DNA from: Planctomycetaceae bacterium
GTDB lineage: Bacteria; Planctomycetota; Planctomycetia; Pirellulales; Pirellulaceae
Direction: 5' to 3'
DNA length: 64,000 nucleotides
Assembly (NCBI GenBank): GCA_020638995.1
Contig: JACKHM010000002.1
Location: 2,046,001-2,110,000, forward strand
Position numbers and translations under genes: made by a program. Position 1 is the stretch's first letter. Each line of letters starts with the position of its first letter. Below, in pieces: positions 6,538-16,004 of this stretch. The notes under the pieces are model-generated. The model was not told the DNA's origin. It was given only the letters and a program-made list of their open reading frames with translations, and did not search any database.

Positions 6538-7581
6538 GTGAGTTTTGCGAAGCAAAACAGCACCGGCTCTGCGAAGAATGATTCGACGACATTGGCGCCG
6601 TTCGTCAAGGAAATAGTACCTGCGTTTGACAAAAACGCTGACATGTTGTCGAGTGCTTCGCGTGCTTCAATGCGCGAAGCCATTGAAGCTTGGTTGTCTA
6701 AATCACAATCCCCTCTCACTCGTGTCAACTACGCACGCGACCTTCGGCAATTCTGTCACTTTGTCGGCGTTGATATCGATCAGCCCGAAGAACTCGTCAC
6801 GATCCGTCCTGCACACGTCGCCCAATGGCGCGATGCTCTGAAATCGCAAGGTCTCGCCAACGCAACGATCCTTCGGAAGATGACAGTCCTACGATCATTG
6901 TTTTCGTATCTGCAAGTGTACGGTTACCTCGGTGCAAATCCAGCTCACAGCAAGTTCGTAAGAGCCCCATCTGTTCCACGAGACGGCAAGACCGTTGGGC
7001 TCTCCTCCACGGACTGTCGTCGGTTACTCGACGCCCCAAATTCGTCGACACCAGCGGGCATTCGTGATCGAGCAATGCTCGCAGTTCTCGCCTACTCTGC
7101 CTGTCGCGTTGGAGAACTCGTGGTTCTCAGCGTCGATGACCTTCGCACAAACGGCGAGCATCGCGTTCTGTCGATTTACGGCAAAGGCGGCAAGGAACGG
7201 AGCGTGCCGTTGCATATTGAAGCGGTGGAACGATTAACTGCATGGTTTGCTGTTGTCGAAATCGCTGAAGATCGCGACGGTCCACTCTTTCGTCCTGTCG
7301 CAACGCCACGAGGCTTCGGTCGTGATGGATTCATTCGCAAACGCCTGACGACCCGTGCCGTTGAAAACCTCGTACGGAAGTACACTCTGCAAACCGGTCT
7401 CGACCCGGTAGTCACCGTCCATTCGCTCCGTGTTACGGCGCTGACGACGGCACGCGAACGCGGTGCCGACATCATCGACTTGCAAGATTTCGCGGGCCAC
7501 GCGGATCCACGCACGACGCTCAGCTACATCCGATCTCAAGATCGGTTGTCGAAGTCTCCGGCGTATGTGTTGAGATATTAG
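6538..7581 (+). CDS. tyrosine recombinase / site-specific integrase
   Basis: This 347-residue enzyme cuts and joins DNA by a Tyr nucleophile. The N-terminal SAM-like (core-binding) domain spans roughly residues 45-145. The catalytic domain carries the family residues: Arg190 in SACRVGEL, Lys216 in YGKGGKER, His295 and Arg298 in VHSLR, His321 in GHADPRTT, and Tyr330 in LSYIR. These six residues are complete, so the protein is probably active. It lacks the extra block that marks integron IntI. The GTG at 6538 is the start; the ATG at 6536 is out of frame. It lies next to the small-gene island and a TA pair, so it may have moved that island. The attachment site is not identified. Confidence 0.92.
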   Translation: MSFAKQNSTGSAKNDSTTLAPFVKEIVPAFDKNADMLSSASRASMREAIEAWLSKSQSPLTRVNYARDLRQFCHFVGVDIDQPEELVTIRPAHVAQWRDALKSQGLANATILRKMTVLRSLFSYLQVYGYLGANPAHSKFVRAPSVPRDGKTVGLSSTDCRRLLDAPNSSTPAGIRDRAMLAVLAYSACRVGELVVLSVDDLRTNGEHRVLSIYGKGGKERSVPLHIEAVERLTAWFAVVEIAEDRDGPLFRPVATPRGFGRDGFIRKRLTTRAVENLVRKYTLQTGLDPVVTVHSLRVTALTTARERGADIIDLQDFAGHADPRTTLSYIRSQDRLSKSPAYVLRY

Positions 7582-7879
7582 CAAGGACCGTCGGCACCTC
7601 GCCCGATTTCTAGGTCGACAGCCGGCTCCGGACTCTTTGCACTCTTGGGCCGATACTTCCGAATTCCGCTCGCAGACTAAAACCCTCCGGTCGCAATCGC
7701 CGCAGTCATCCCGCAAAACGGCATTTGTGACTCCGGCCTGCTAGACCGAAGTCGCGAAGGTTCTAGTCACGGGGCGGCCTTGGTCGCAATAAATTGAGTT
7801 TAAGGGGTATCCGGTTTACTCAGGTTGTTTTGTGTTGTAAAAACATGGGTCTAGCGAGCTTTAGTGAATTGGTGGTGAA

Positions 7880-8728
7880 ATGCGTGGCGGCGACGAGTAT
7901 CCTGCAAACTTAGTCGAATTCATTGACTGGTTTCCTTCGGATGAGACTTGCTTGCAGTACTTGGAAGCCGTTCGCTGGCCGGAAGGTTTTGTTTGTCCTC
8001 GGTGTGAAGGCGAGCAGTGTTGGCCAGTCAATGACCGGGGCTTGAAGGAGTGCGTTGCATGTCATCATCAGACTTCCGCAACCGCCGGGACGATCTTTGC
8101 AGGCACACGCAAATCATTGCGACTGTGGTTCCTCACGATGTGGTTGGTCACGGCGGAGAAGAATGGCATTAGTGCCATGGGCCTTCAACGAGAACTCGGC
8201 TTCTCGCGTTATGACACAGCATGGACTTGGCTGCATAAATTGCGTCGCGCGATGGTGCGTCCTGACCGAGACCATCTCTCGGGTTTGATTGAAGTCGACG
8301 AAACCTATGTCGGTGGCGACGCGCATGGCCCTCGCGGGCGAGGAGCCGAGAAGAAGTCCATTGTGGTGATTGCGGTCGAAGAACAGCCTGACGGCATCGG
8401 GCGAATTCGTCTGCGACGGGTTCGCGATGCCTCCGGTAAGAGTCTGGTTACCTTCGTTAAAGATGTCGTGGAAGAAGGAGCGACCATTCGCACTGATGGT
8501 TGGAAAGGGTACGCACGACTTCAGAAAGTTGGCTACGAACACCAAGTCGTCAATGTCAGTCGAAGCGATGAATTGGCACATGAACTACTACCGCATGTAC
8601 AGGGGGATCGACCAACGCAAAACCAATTCAACTTTGACTACGTCACCAAGAGACCTGCAATCGCTTCTTGTCGCTGGAATTGCTCCCAGAGTGTTGACAA
8701 CACCGTTCGCCTACTGCCAAAATCGTAG
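7880..8728 (+). pseudogene. IS1595-family transposase, C-terminus lost
   Basis: The N-terminal zinc ribbon has CPRCEG and CVACHH, followed by the helical TMWLVTAEKNGISAMGLQRELG segment. The first two catalytic Asp residues are present (EVDETYVGG; IRTDGWKGY). In intact members the region after the HELLPHV segment continues to a third acidic residue within a DEFTFRFNRR-like motif; here the sequence changes after HV to unrelated residues and the protein ends at 282. The enzyme should therefore be inactive. Upstream, GGGGTATCCGG near 7803 could be the left end; I find no matching right end. It looks like a truncated remnant joined to other DNA near 8602. Confidence 0.8.
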
Positions 8729-8836
8729 ACTTCGCTAGGGACAGGATTTATAGAACGGTTCGGCTACCTTTTTACCTCTCGTTGATAAGCCTAGCACAGA
8801 ATCCTTGAGGCAATCTGGTGTGGTCGATCCTTTAAC

Positions 8837-10366
8837 GTGGTTGCTCAGGCAACTAGGGACCTTGATGGCAGCATGTCTGGGCGCACACTATTCTCGGTCC
8901 TTGCATTCGCCACTGCACAATTTCTCGCGTTAGCGAGTGGCCTGTTGCTACAGGTTGTCGTCGCCCGCAACTTGATGCCTGCCGACTACGGTCGGTTCGT
9001 CATTGCAAACACGGTTTTACTCACTTTGACATTAGGGTTAGTTAGCGCAGTGCCTAAAGCACTGGCACGGCTTATAAGCGTTAGCGAGTGCCCAATGTGG
9101 TATGCGTGGCGAAAAGTGTTGACTTATCAGTTGCCAGTCAGTGGCACCGTAGCTGTATCTCTCATTTTCACTTCTGGATTGACTTCAAGTCTGTTCTCGG
9201 ATCATCTCTTGAAACTTCCACTTAGCTTGATCGCACTAGAGCTGGTTCTACGCGCAGGCCTTCTAGAACCAGCTTGGTGTTTGTTAAATGGAGCACACTT
9301 TCATCGCACGCAAGCTAGTTTGATGTTGCTTCACAGCCTACTTCGAGTTGTGTGTGTTAGTGTGTTCCTACTGGGAGGAGCAAGCCTCAGCGGTTGCATC
9401 TTGGCATGTGGCGCAGCTTCCTTTCTCAGCGTGGCAATTGTGATTCCCGTGATCACGATTACAAGTCAAAATAATACTGCGTTGGCTGTCACCGGTGGGG
9501 AGGCAGCCAATGCTACTGAGTTGCTGAAATGGATACGTTGGGCACCGTTAGCAGAAATCCTTAACTATTTCATTGTCGCCTCAAATCTCTGGCTTCTTAA
9601 GTCAGTTGTACGAAATTCAACTGAAATTGGTGTCTATTCCGCCTGTTTCATGTTAGCTCAACCTGTCATGCCTCTTGGAATTGCTGTATCTCGTGGGACG
9701 TTTGCTACGTTCGCGTCAATGATGGCCAGTGATCGTGTTGAAGATGCATCTGGTCTTCTCCGAGTCGTGCTGCGATGTACTTTCATTGCCTCATCGATTG
9801 CGGTGTCTGCTTCCCTCGTCCTCGGAAGTTCATTAGTGTCGTTACTCTTTGGCAGCGACTACGCTCAAGTCGGTTACTTGCAGGGAATGCTGATTACCGG
9901 GACGCTGGGTATTACAATTGTGTGGATTCTCGGCGATGTGCTGAATGCGGCAGGGCAACTTCACGCAAGACTGACCGTAATGATCGGCTTGGCGGGCTTT
10001 GCGATCGCTATAGGGATAGCGCTCATTTCGACGCTCGGAACGTTCGGTGGAGCGAGTGCGTTGCTATTGACCGGCGCTCTCGGCGCGATTGTGATGTGCC
10101 TTGTTGTAGCAACCAAGATTCCCAATTGCGTTCCGGTGTGGACGGTTTTTCGATCAATCGCTTCCGTGGGTATTTCGTGTTTTACTTGTGCCGGGTTACT
10201 TGGTACAAATCACTTTGTCGGCATTTTATTTGGCACAAGCGTGGTAGTAGCAGTAAATCTCTTGTGTTTGTTGATACTACGTGAGTGGAGCGTTAGAGAA
10301 CTCCGGTTCGCGGCGAGTGCTGCATGGAATCAACTGCAGCTAATGATACAGCAACTGCGAACCTAA
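8837..10366 (+). CDS. polysaccharide flippase (Wzx-like)
   Basis: This 509-residue protein has about a dozen hydrophobic helices in the pattern of the MATE/polysaccharide-exporter (Wzx) family. The N-terminus (TLFSVLAFATAQFLALASGLLLQVVVARNLMPADYGRFV) is typical of these flippases. They move lipid-linked sugar units across the inner membrane. The GTG at 8837 is the annotated start; the ATG at 8873 (MSGRTLFS) is a good alternative. It is the first gene of the polysaccharide locus, 32 bases before the GT2 gene. The glycan substrate cannot be read from the sequence. Confidence 0.85.
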   Translation: MVAQATRDLDGSMSGRTLFSVLAFATAQFLALASGLLLQVVVARNLMPADYGRFVIANTVLLTLTLGLVSAVPKALARLISVSECPMWYAWRKVLTYQLPVSGTVAVSLIFTSGLTSSLFSDHLLKLPLSLIALELVLRAGLLEPAWCLLNGAHFHRTQASLMLLHSLLRVVCVSVFLLGGASLSGCILACGAASFLSVAIVIPVITITSQNNTALAVTGGEAANATELLKWIRWAPLAEILNYFIVASNLWLLKSVVRNSTEIGVYSACFMLAQPVMPLGIAVSRGTFATFASMMASDRVEDASGLLRVVLRCTFIASSIAVSASLVLGSSLVSLLFGSDYAQVGYLQGMLITGTLGITIVWILGDVLNAAGQLHARLTVMIGLAGFAIAIGIALISTLGTFGGASALLLTGALGAIVMCLVVATKIPNCVPVWTVFRSIASVGISCFTCAGLLGTNHFVGILFGTSVVVAVNLLCLLILREWSVRELRFAASAAWNQLQLMIQQLRT

Positions 10367-10398
10367 CAATTCTGCTTCAAGAGACTTGCGTTTAGGAG

Positions 10399-11472
10399 AT
10401 GGGAATGCATAAAGCAAGTTCAGATACGTTGCGAGTTTCCGTCGTTGTGCCCGTCTACAACCGCCCTTCCGAATTACGCGAGTTGCTTGCAGCTTTGGTT
10501 CTGCAAAGCGTCGACTCTGCCGAATTCGAAGTCCTGATTTGCGACGATGGCTCTACTGTGGACCTCCGTGCAGTTGTCGATGAATTCAACACTATGAATT
10601 CGCTACAGATACACTATTTCCGTCAGCACAACCAAGGGCCCGGCATCGCAAGAAACCTTGGGTTACATAACGCTGGCGGAGCTATCGTTGCGTTCACGGA
10701 TTCGGACTGCATTCCGGAGCCGGAGTGGCTCTCTGAATTGATTGGACCGATCGAGACGTCGTCCGTGGGAATGACGGGGGGCTTGGTTGACTTCCGGACG
10801 GCGGACCACTTGTCGGGCCGTTGTGTTAATTATCTTATGTCCAGCATGTTGGGTGCCGGTGGTGCCCGTGATCCAAGAGCTGCCCTACATATGAGATACT
10901 ATCCGAGAGCTGGAAACACCGCCGTCCGGCGAGAACTGGCTTGTGCGGCAGGAGGCTTTTCTGGACAGCGTCACGGAGAAGACATCGAATTCAGCAACCG
11001 AATTCTTCAAATGAGGACGAAGATCGAATTCGTGCCTACTGCAGTCGTCGTTCACAATGAGAAAAAGAACTCGCGACAGGTGGCGATGGAGGCATTTCAA
11101 AAAGGGACCGCAAGAATTCGTCTAGCTAGGGAGCAAGGTGTTCACGAATTGATCCATACGCTACCCGCACTACTTGTCGTTGGCCTAACTGCCTCCGCTC
11201 TGACTGGACTCTTCCTTCCTGCTTTTTCAAAAATCGCGGGGATTCCCACCGTCCTCTATGCGATTGTGCTTGCACTTATAGGACTGCACGGCGGGTTCCT
11301 GCTTAAGGACGTACGTGCACTGCTGCTCTTACCATTTTACGCTTCCCTAATGCATATCGGCTACGGTGCTGGGTATCTCTATGCGTTTCTGACAGATCCT
11401 TCTACGAGTGTGTCTTTAGAACGTCAAACAGTAGCCGCAAAGTCGCCTCATGATGGCATGTCAGAACAATAG
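10399..11472 (+). CDS. family 2 glycosyltransferase, membrane-anchored
   Basis: The 357-residue protein has the GT-A fold signature: VSVVVPVYNRPSELRELL at residues 12-29, CDDGS near 48-52 and the metal-binding TDSDC. A GEDIEF motif near residue 193 supports the catalytic site. The C-terminus contains two to three membrane helices (LLVVGLTASALTGLFL and after), so the enzyme sits on the inner membrane. It should transfer a sugar from a nucleotide donor to a lipid-linked or peptidoglycan-like acceptor. It overlaps the methyltransferase gene by 23 bases, which suggests coupled translation. Confidence 0.9.
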   Translation: MGMHKASSDTLRVSVVVPVYNRPSELRELLAALVLQSVDSAEFEVLICDDGSTVDLRAVVDEFNTMNSLQIHYFRQHNQGPGIARNLGLHNAGGAIVAFTDSDCIPEPEWLSELIGPIETSSVGMTGGLVDFRTADHLSGRCVNYLMSSMLGAGGARDPRAALHMRYYPRAGNTAVRRELACAAGGFSGQRHGEDIEFSNRILQMRTKIEFVPTAVVVHNEKKNSRQVAMEAFQKGTARIRLAREQGVHELIHTLPALLVVGLTASALTGLFLPAFSKIAGIPTVLYAIVLALIGLHGGFLLKDVRALLLLPFYASLMHIGYGAGYLYAFLTDPSTSVSLERQTVAAKSPHDGMSEQ

Positions 11473-12256
11473 CCAGTGCGAAGCGACTACAATGAGAGGA
11501 GAGTGTTTGGTGAGTTCGGATATAAACTGTCAGGAGGTCGTACCCGGAATTCCGGCAAAATTCAGCGACTTCATTGTTACTAGACGAGTCAACATCGTTG
11601 CTAGGTATCCAGGTTTCATTGGCCGTGACTTGGTATGTTTAGATGCGGGGTGCGGAAACGGGGCCAGCATGTTGCAACTGCATGATCACTTCAAGCGTTG
11701 TCACGGCGTCGATGCGAATCAAGAGTACGTCGATCAGTTTCTAAGTGAAGTCCAGAGTCGGACGATCACCAACTGCTCGGCATCAACTGCCGATCTATGT
11801 AGTCAACTGGTGCAGCCAGAGTCTTTTGATAGGGCGATAAGCTTCGAAGTCATTGAGCATCTCCCGGATGAACTGGCGGGAGTGCGCACCTTGTACCACA
11901 GCCTAAAACGCACAGGCATAGTGGCTATTTCCGTCCCCAATAAATGGTGGATATTCGAAACGCATGGAGCATGGTTACCGCTGTTGCCATGGCACCGTGT
12001 TCCACTTCTATCGTGGTTACCTGAGCCAATTCACTCTCGAATCGCAAAGGCACGCATTTACACGAAACGCAGAATTGTCAATCTACTCTCGAAAGGCGGA
12101 TTCCGTATTCTTGAGAGCCGGTATGTGACAGCTCCGATGGATCGATTGACGTTCCGACCCTTACAGAGTCTGTGTCGAAATTCCGTTTTCCGGAGAGATA
12201 CTACCAGCGTGCCGGTCTTGGCAACATCTATAATCGTATTCGCTACAAAAGACTAA
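11450..12256 (+). CDS. class I SAM-dependent methyltransferase
   Basis: The Rossmann-fold signature LDAGCGNGASMLQL is at about residues 64-77, followed by the acidic end of beta-2 (GVDAN) and the post-I motif ISFEVIEHLPDEL. This is the pattern of methyltransferases that modify sugars or small molecules. The ATG at 11450 gives 268 residues; the ATG at 11492 is a good alternative because the first 14 residues are unconserved-looking. Its place between a glycosyltransferase and the pseudopilin suggests it methylates the surface glycan. The acceptor is unknown. Confidence 0.85.
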   Translation: MMACQNNSQCEATTMRGECLVSSDINCQEVVPGIPAKFSDFIVTRRVNIVARYPGFIGRDLVCLDAGCGNGASMLQLHDHFKRCHGVDANQEYVDQFLSEVQSRTITNCSASTADLCSQLVQPESFDRAISFEVIEHLPDELAGVRTLYHSLKRTGIVAISVPNKWWIFETHGAWLPLLPWHRVPLLSWLPEPIHSRIAKARIYTKRRIVNLLSKGGFRILESRYVTAPMDRLTFRPLQSLCRNSVFRRDTTSVPVLATSIIVFATKD

Positions 12257-12277
12257 GGCGGTGATCGCATGCAGGAA

Positions 12278-12302
12278 GGCGGGTTTGTTTTGCCCGTCTT
12301 TT
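12278..12302 (+). terminator. weak intrinsic terminator after the methyltransferase
   Basis: GGCGGG (12278-12283) pairs with CCCGTC (12293-12298) with one G-U pair and a 9-base loop. TTTT follows at 12299-12302. It lies 22 bases after the methyltransferase stop, before the pseudopilin gene. Confidence 0.5.
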
Positions 12303-12337
12303 CTCTTCGAAGTCAACGCGTCAGCAGGAGAGCATCT

Positions 12338-13360
12338 ATGAGTTATCGCTTGGTTCGCCGCAACGGCTTTACGATCGTAGAACTACTTGTGACGATCGCT
12401 ATTATTGGCTTACTAACCGCTTTGTTGTTGCCAGCAGTTCAAGCTGCGAGGGAAACTGCCCGGAGGATGCGTTGTTCGAATAACTTGAAACAGGTGGGGA
12501 TTGCATTACACGGCTACCATGATTCGCATTCCGTTTTGCCGTTCGGCGTTGGACCGGACAACGACGGTATGATTTCTTCGTTGGGTACACTTGATGATCG
12601 ACGTTACTCGGCGCAGTCACTGATACTTCCATACTTAGAACTGTCTACCATTCACAGCAGAATTGATTTTGATGTTGCCCCGTTTCACCCATTCGTCAAT
12701 GCGGCTACTGGGGATGCTTCAGTCATCGCAGCACAGGGTACGAATGTGACCAATGGCGAAGCCGCGAAGGCTCACGTTTCGGTTCTTCTTTGCCCTTCCG
12801 ATTTGGACCGTTTGGCTAGTATTTGGAGCCGTAACAATTACCGAATGTGCAATGGCAGCAATTGGTCGGGTCGCACGGGCAATGGGATGTTCGGACAGGT
12901 CTCAAGTGTTCGGTTTGCACACGTGACCGACGGCCTATCGCAAACGGCGATGGTAAGCGAACGCGTCAAAGGAACGTCGAGCCAAGCGGTCTTTGATGTC
13001 CTTTCTGACCTATACGATCTGGCGGGAATTTGGACCGAGTCGAGTTTCCGAAACGCGTGCGAACAACTGACTGCGACAACCGCCGCCGCCTACAATCAGG
13101 ACATTGAGTCTGGACAGACTTGGCTCGAAGGAAATATGAACTGGACACGCTACAATCACGTGCTGACGCCAAATAGAATCAGTTGTAAAAACGGGTTCAC
13201 GTGGGACGGCGTGATTATGACCGCCTCAAGTCGCCACGACGCAGGCGTGAATGTACTATTGGGTGATGGATCGGTTCGTTTTGTTGCAGATGTAGTAGAC
13301 GGCGATTTGTGGCGTGGGTTGGGAACGATTGGCGATTCCGATCAATCACCAGGATTTTAG
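12338..13360 (+). CDS. DUF1559 pseudopilin-like protein
   Basis: The 340-residue protein has a type IV prepilin-like N-terminus: a short basic leader (MSYRLVRRNG) cleaved before FTIVELLVTIAIIGLLTALLL, then QAARETARRMRCSNNLKQVGIALHGYHD, the hallmark of planctomycete DUF1559 proteins. The C-terminal H-X9-DG-type motif is present (SRHDAGVNVLLGDGSVRF). The ATG at 12338 gives the classical leader; the frame extends upstream to 12269 without sense. DUF1559 proteins are abundant in planctomycetes and are thought to be exported through a type II/IV-like system; their function is not settled. Confidence 0.9.
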   Translation: MSYRLVRRNGFTIVELLVTIAIIGLLTALLLPAVQAARETARRMRCSNNLKQVGIALHGYHDSHSVLPFGVGPDNDGMISSLGTLDDRRYSAQSLILPYLELSTIHSRIDFDVAPFHPFVNAATGDASVIAAQGTNVTNGEAAKAHVSVLLCPSDLDRLASIWSRNNYRMCNGSNWSGRTGNGMFGQVSSVRFAHVTDGLSQTAMVSERVKGTSSQAVFDVLSDLYDLAGIWTESSFRNACEQLTATTAAAYNQDIESGQTWLEGNMNWTRYNHVLTPNRISCKNGFTWDGVIMTASSRHDAGVNVLLGDGSVRFVADVVDGDLWRGLGTIGDSDQSPGF

Positions 13361-13385
13361 CGGGAAATCGAAAACCACCGTGAGT

Positions 13386-14225
13386 ATGCAAACACTTATC
13401 GTGAAATGCCGTCTGCCGGTCGTTCTGATTCTTGCCTGTAATACCAGTGGTCTAGCGGAAGAGTATTACTGTGACTTTCGAGGGCGAACTTTTGACAATC
13501 ACAGCTTAGCTCCACTGTCTCCCGGTACTAGTCGCATGATGAATCTTGGCAGCAGCGGGCTTGAAATGAAGCTTCCGGCTGGAAAAATGCTCCCCTCGGT
13601 TGGCATCAGCCCGGTGTTTCGCGTGCGCGGCGATTTCGAAATCACGGCCAGTTTCGAGGTCCGAAACCAGCGATCGCCGCAAGAGGGCTATGGTTGCGGC
13701 CCAACGATCTATCTCACCACGCATTCGATCGCCGAGACATCGGCCATGCTGGGACGTCTTTCACGCCCTGGGAAGAAGCAAGTTTATAGTACCAATATCA
13801 GCACAACGGTCGACGCCAAACGGCAGCATCAGGTGCGGCTAGTGGATGCCTTCGGACAGCGCGGAAAGCTCCGGCTGGCTCGCGCTGGAGCCGAGCTTAG
13901 CTTCCTTGTTGCCGATGGCAAAGCAGGTGCGTTTCGAGAACTTCGAAAAGTGGAATTTACAACTGCTGACATTCAACTTGTTCGTTTCGCTGCCCAGCAA
14001 AGTGACGCTTTTACACCAGTCGATATTGTTTGGCACGACATTACAATTCGTGCGGAAGAGCTGCGCGACCGCCCCGAGACACTGGCGAAAAAAGAAAGGC
14101 GTCATAGCCCGACCTACGCACCTGCTCCGAAACCCGAGCGTCTGCCATTGTGGTGGAGCCTGGCCTCCGGTTTCGCAATCATTCTTTTGGTTAGTGTAGT
14201 ATTTTGGTATCGCCGTACGCACTGA
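13386..14225 (+). CDS. exported membrane-anchored protein, DUF1583-like
   Basis: The protein has a signal peptide (MQTLIVKCRLPVVLILACNTSGLA), a periplasmic beta-rich domain of about 220 residues (FRVRGDFEITASFEV; EGYGCGPTIYL; MLGRLSRPGKKQVYS) and a C-terminal membrane helix (LWWSLASGFAIILLVSVVFW) followed by basic residues. The central domain resembles the planctomycete DUF1583 family as I recall it; I give this label moderate weight. The ATG at 13386 is used; a GTG at 13380 is equally possible. A clear paralogue lies at 16005-16802. The fold may be a lectin-like sandwich, which would fit the glycan locus, but this is inference. Confidence 0.65.
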   Translation: MQTLIVKCRLPVVLILACNTSGLAEEYYCDFRGRTFDNHSLAPLSPGTSRMMNLGSSGLEMKLPAGKMLPSVGISPVFRVRGDFEITASFEVRNQRSPQEGYGCGPTIYLTTHSIAETSAMLGRLSRPGKKQVYSTNISTTVDAKRQHQVRLVDAFGQRGKLRLARAGAELSFLVADGKAGAFRELRKVEFTTADIQLVRFAAQQSDAFTPVDIVWHDITIRAEELRDRPETLAKKERRHSPTYAPAPKPERLPLWWSLASGFAIILLVSVVFWYRRTH

Positions 14226-14242
14226 TTGACTCATCACCGACA

Positions 14243-15964
14243 ATGGACAACGCGATGGCTCGATGGATTTCCTGGATGCTATTGGTGGCGATAATTACTG
14301 TGGCAGTAGTATTGCGTCTACACGGGATATCGCAGCATAGCCTCTGGCTGGACGAGGCACTGTCTTGGAAATTGCAATCATTCCCGCTTGAGCTGATGCT
14401 GGAACGCACGGGAGAACCCACGACCACTCACCCCCCTTTGTACTTCTTGTTACTTCACTTCTGGACGCGAACGTTTGGAGACTCGGATACTGCGATGCGA
14501 AGTCTTAGCGTTGTCGCTAGTATCACAACAATTCCGGCAATGTATGTGCTGGTTAAATCTCTCGACGCAGCGTTCGGCACAAAAGAACGCGAGAGAAGCA
14601 CAACGGCCGGCTTTGTGGCCTGTGGGTTCCTGGCAGTAAGCAACCTTCACATCCATCACGCTCAGCAAGTTCGCGGCTACGCGCTCGCTGGCTTGCTGAC
14701 AGTTCTCAGTAGCATTTCGCTCGTGCGCGCTCTGACCAAACGAGAGAGAGCCTGGATTGACTGGTGTACATATACCATGTCCGTAGTCGCTCTTTGCTAC
14801 ACACACAACTTGGGGCTCTTTACCGCCTGTGCCCAACAGCTATTTGTGGCTTTCTATCTATGGGGCCCCGAATCCAGGACGAGGTTCAGGACTGGTGACG
14901 AGCAGAGTCCAGGATTGGACTCAGCGCGCGATGCGCTCGGTACAAGTAGTACCGCGTGCGACGCTGTAGCAAGCAAGAATTCTATAGCATTGTTGAAGGC
15001 AAAAAGAGTTGGGGCTCTTCTCGCCTTGGGCGGCCTAGCCATAGGGTATCTGCCGTGGATTACTCGAACGTTGGGCCAGTCGCAAAAGCTAAGGTCTTCG
15101 TGGCAGCGACCCATAGGATTCGACGACATTGCTGCGGAAGTCGGTGACGCCATTACTGGGACATCGGCCCAACTCCAGACTGGTTCGAGTGTTGTATCTT
15201 GGATTATCGTCGTCGGAATAGTGATTGTTTGGGGACTGTTGGTGTGTCGATGTGGCTGGGCCGGTGTCTTTCTGGCATTGCTAGGTGCGGTGCCAACGGG
15301 ACTCATTCTCGCTTACTCTCTAAATTCCCCACGAAGCATCTTTGACGCCCGTTACTTGACCTTCGCTCAGATCGCTTGGTTATTGGGGACAGCGTGGTTG
15401 CTGTCCCGGACTCCCGGACGGATCGAACGAATTCTCCTCGCCTTGATTCCGCTGTCGTGGTGCTGTTTTTGGTGCTTCGAAGTTCACATGTCTCATGCTG
15501 CGATTGCGGAGCCCGGAATGCGCGGCGCGTTGGCCCATGTAACGAGACATCGGCAGGCCGACGAAATCGTGGTGGCGGAAACTCCTTTTGTGCTGTTTGG
15601 AGCTCAGCACTACGCCAGGGAACATTTCTCGGTCAGGCTGTGTGCCGACCGGAAAGACCGATTCTTATTCAATGGTGAGTCACAGCTGTTAGCAACAGAT
15701 CTGATCACACACCGCGATATCGCGGCGGAAAGCCCTCGCGGAATCTGGCTCCTGACCAGCTCGTCGTATATGTCAAACGCAAAGAATCAGTTTCCGGCAA
15801 GCTGTCTTGTCCCCAAAGCCGCATGGCAATTGCAAAGTTCAATTAAATTTCGACAGGACCTCTATTGGGAACATGCGATCAGAGTACACCACTACGTGTG
15901 GAGAGATGTTTTGGAGACCACGACTGACTCCACCGTATTGTTTCCGTTGCCAGTCGACGATTGA
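14243..15964 (+). CDS. GT39/ArnT-like membrane glycosyltransferase
   Basis: This 573-residue protein begins with a membrane helix and the first periplasmic loop of the PMT/ArnT superfamily: the RLHGISQHSLWLDEALS segment, whose acidic pair is the likely catalytic site, then the THPPLYFLLLHFWTRTFGDSD loop. Multiple membrane helices follow up to about residue 420, with a soluble C-terminal domain. The enzymes transfer sugars from polyprenyl-phosphate donors on the outer face of the inner membrane. The ATG at 14243 is chosen. It sits between the two DUF1583-like paralogues. Confidence 0.8.
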   Translation: MDNAMARWISWMLLVAIITVAVVLRLHGISQHSLWLDEALSWKLQSFPLELMLERTGEPTTTHPPLYFLLLHFWTRTFGDSDTAMRSLSVVASITTIPAMYVLVKSLDAAFGTKERERSTTAGFVACGFLAVSNLHIHHAQQVRGYALAGLLTVLSSISLVRALTKRERAWIDWCTYTMSVVALCYTHNLGLFTACAQQLFVAFYLWGPESRTRFRTGDEQSPGLDSARDALGTSSTACDAVASKNSIALLKAKRVGALLALGGLAIGYLPWITRTLGQSQKLRSSWQRPIGFDDIAAEVGDAITGTSAQLQTGSSVVSWIIVVGIVIVWGLLVCRCGWAGVFLALLGAVPTGLILAYSLNSPRSIFDARYLTFAQIAWLLGTAWLLSRTPGRIERILLALIPLSWCCFWCFEVHMSHAAIAEPGMRGALAHVTRHRQADEIVVAETPFVLFGAQHYAREHFSVRLCADRKDRFLFNGESQLLATDLITHRDIAAESPRGIWLLTSSSYMSNAKNQFPASCLVPKAAWQLQSSIKFRQDLYWEHAIRVHHYVWRDVLETTTDSTVLFPLPVDD

Positions 15965-16004
15965 GCTACGTGGTCGTATCACATTGAAACATCAGGAGTC
16001 TTTC

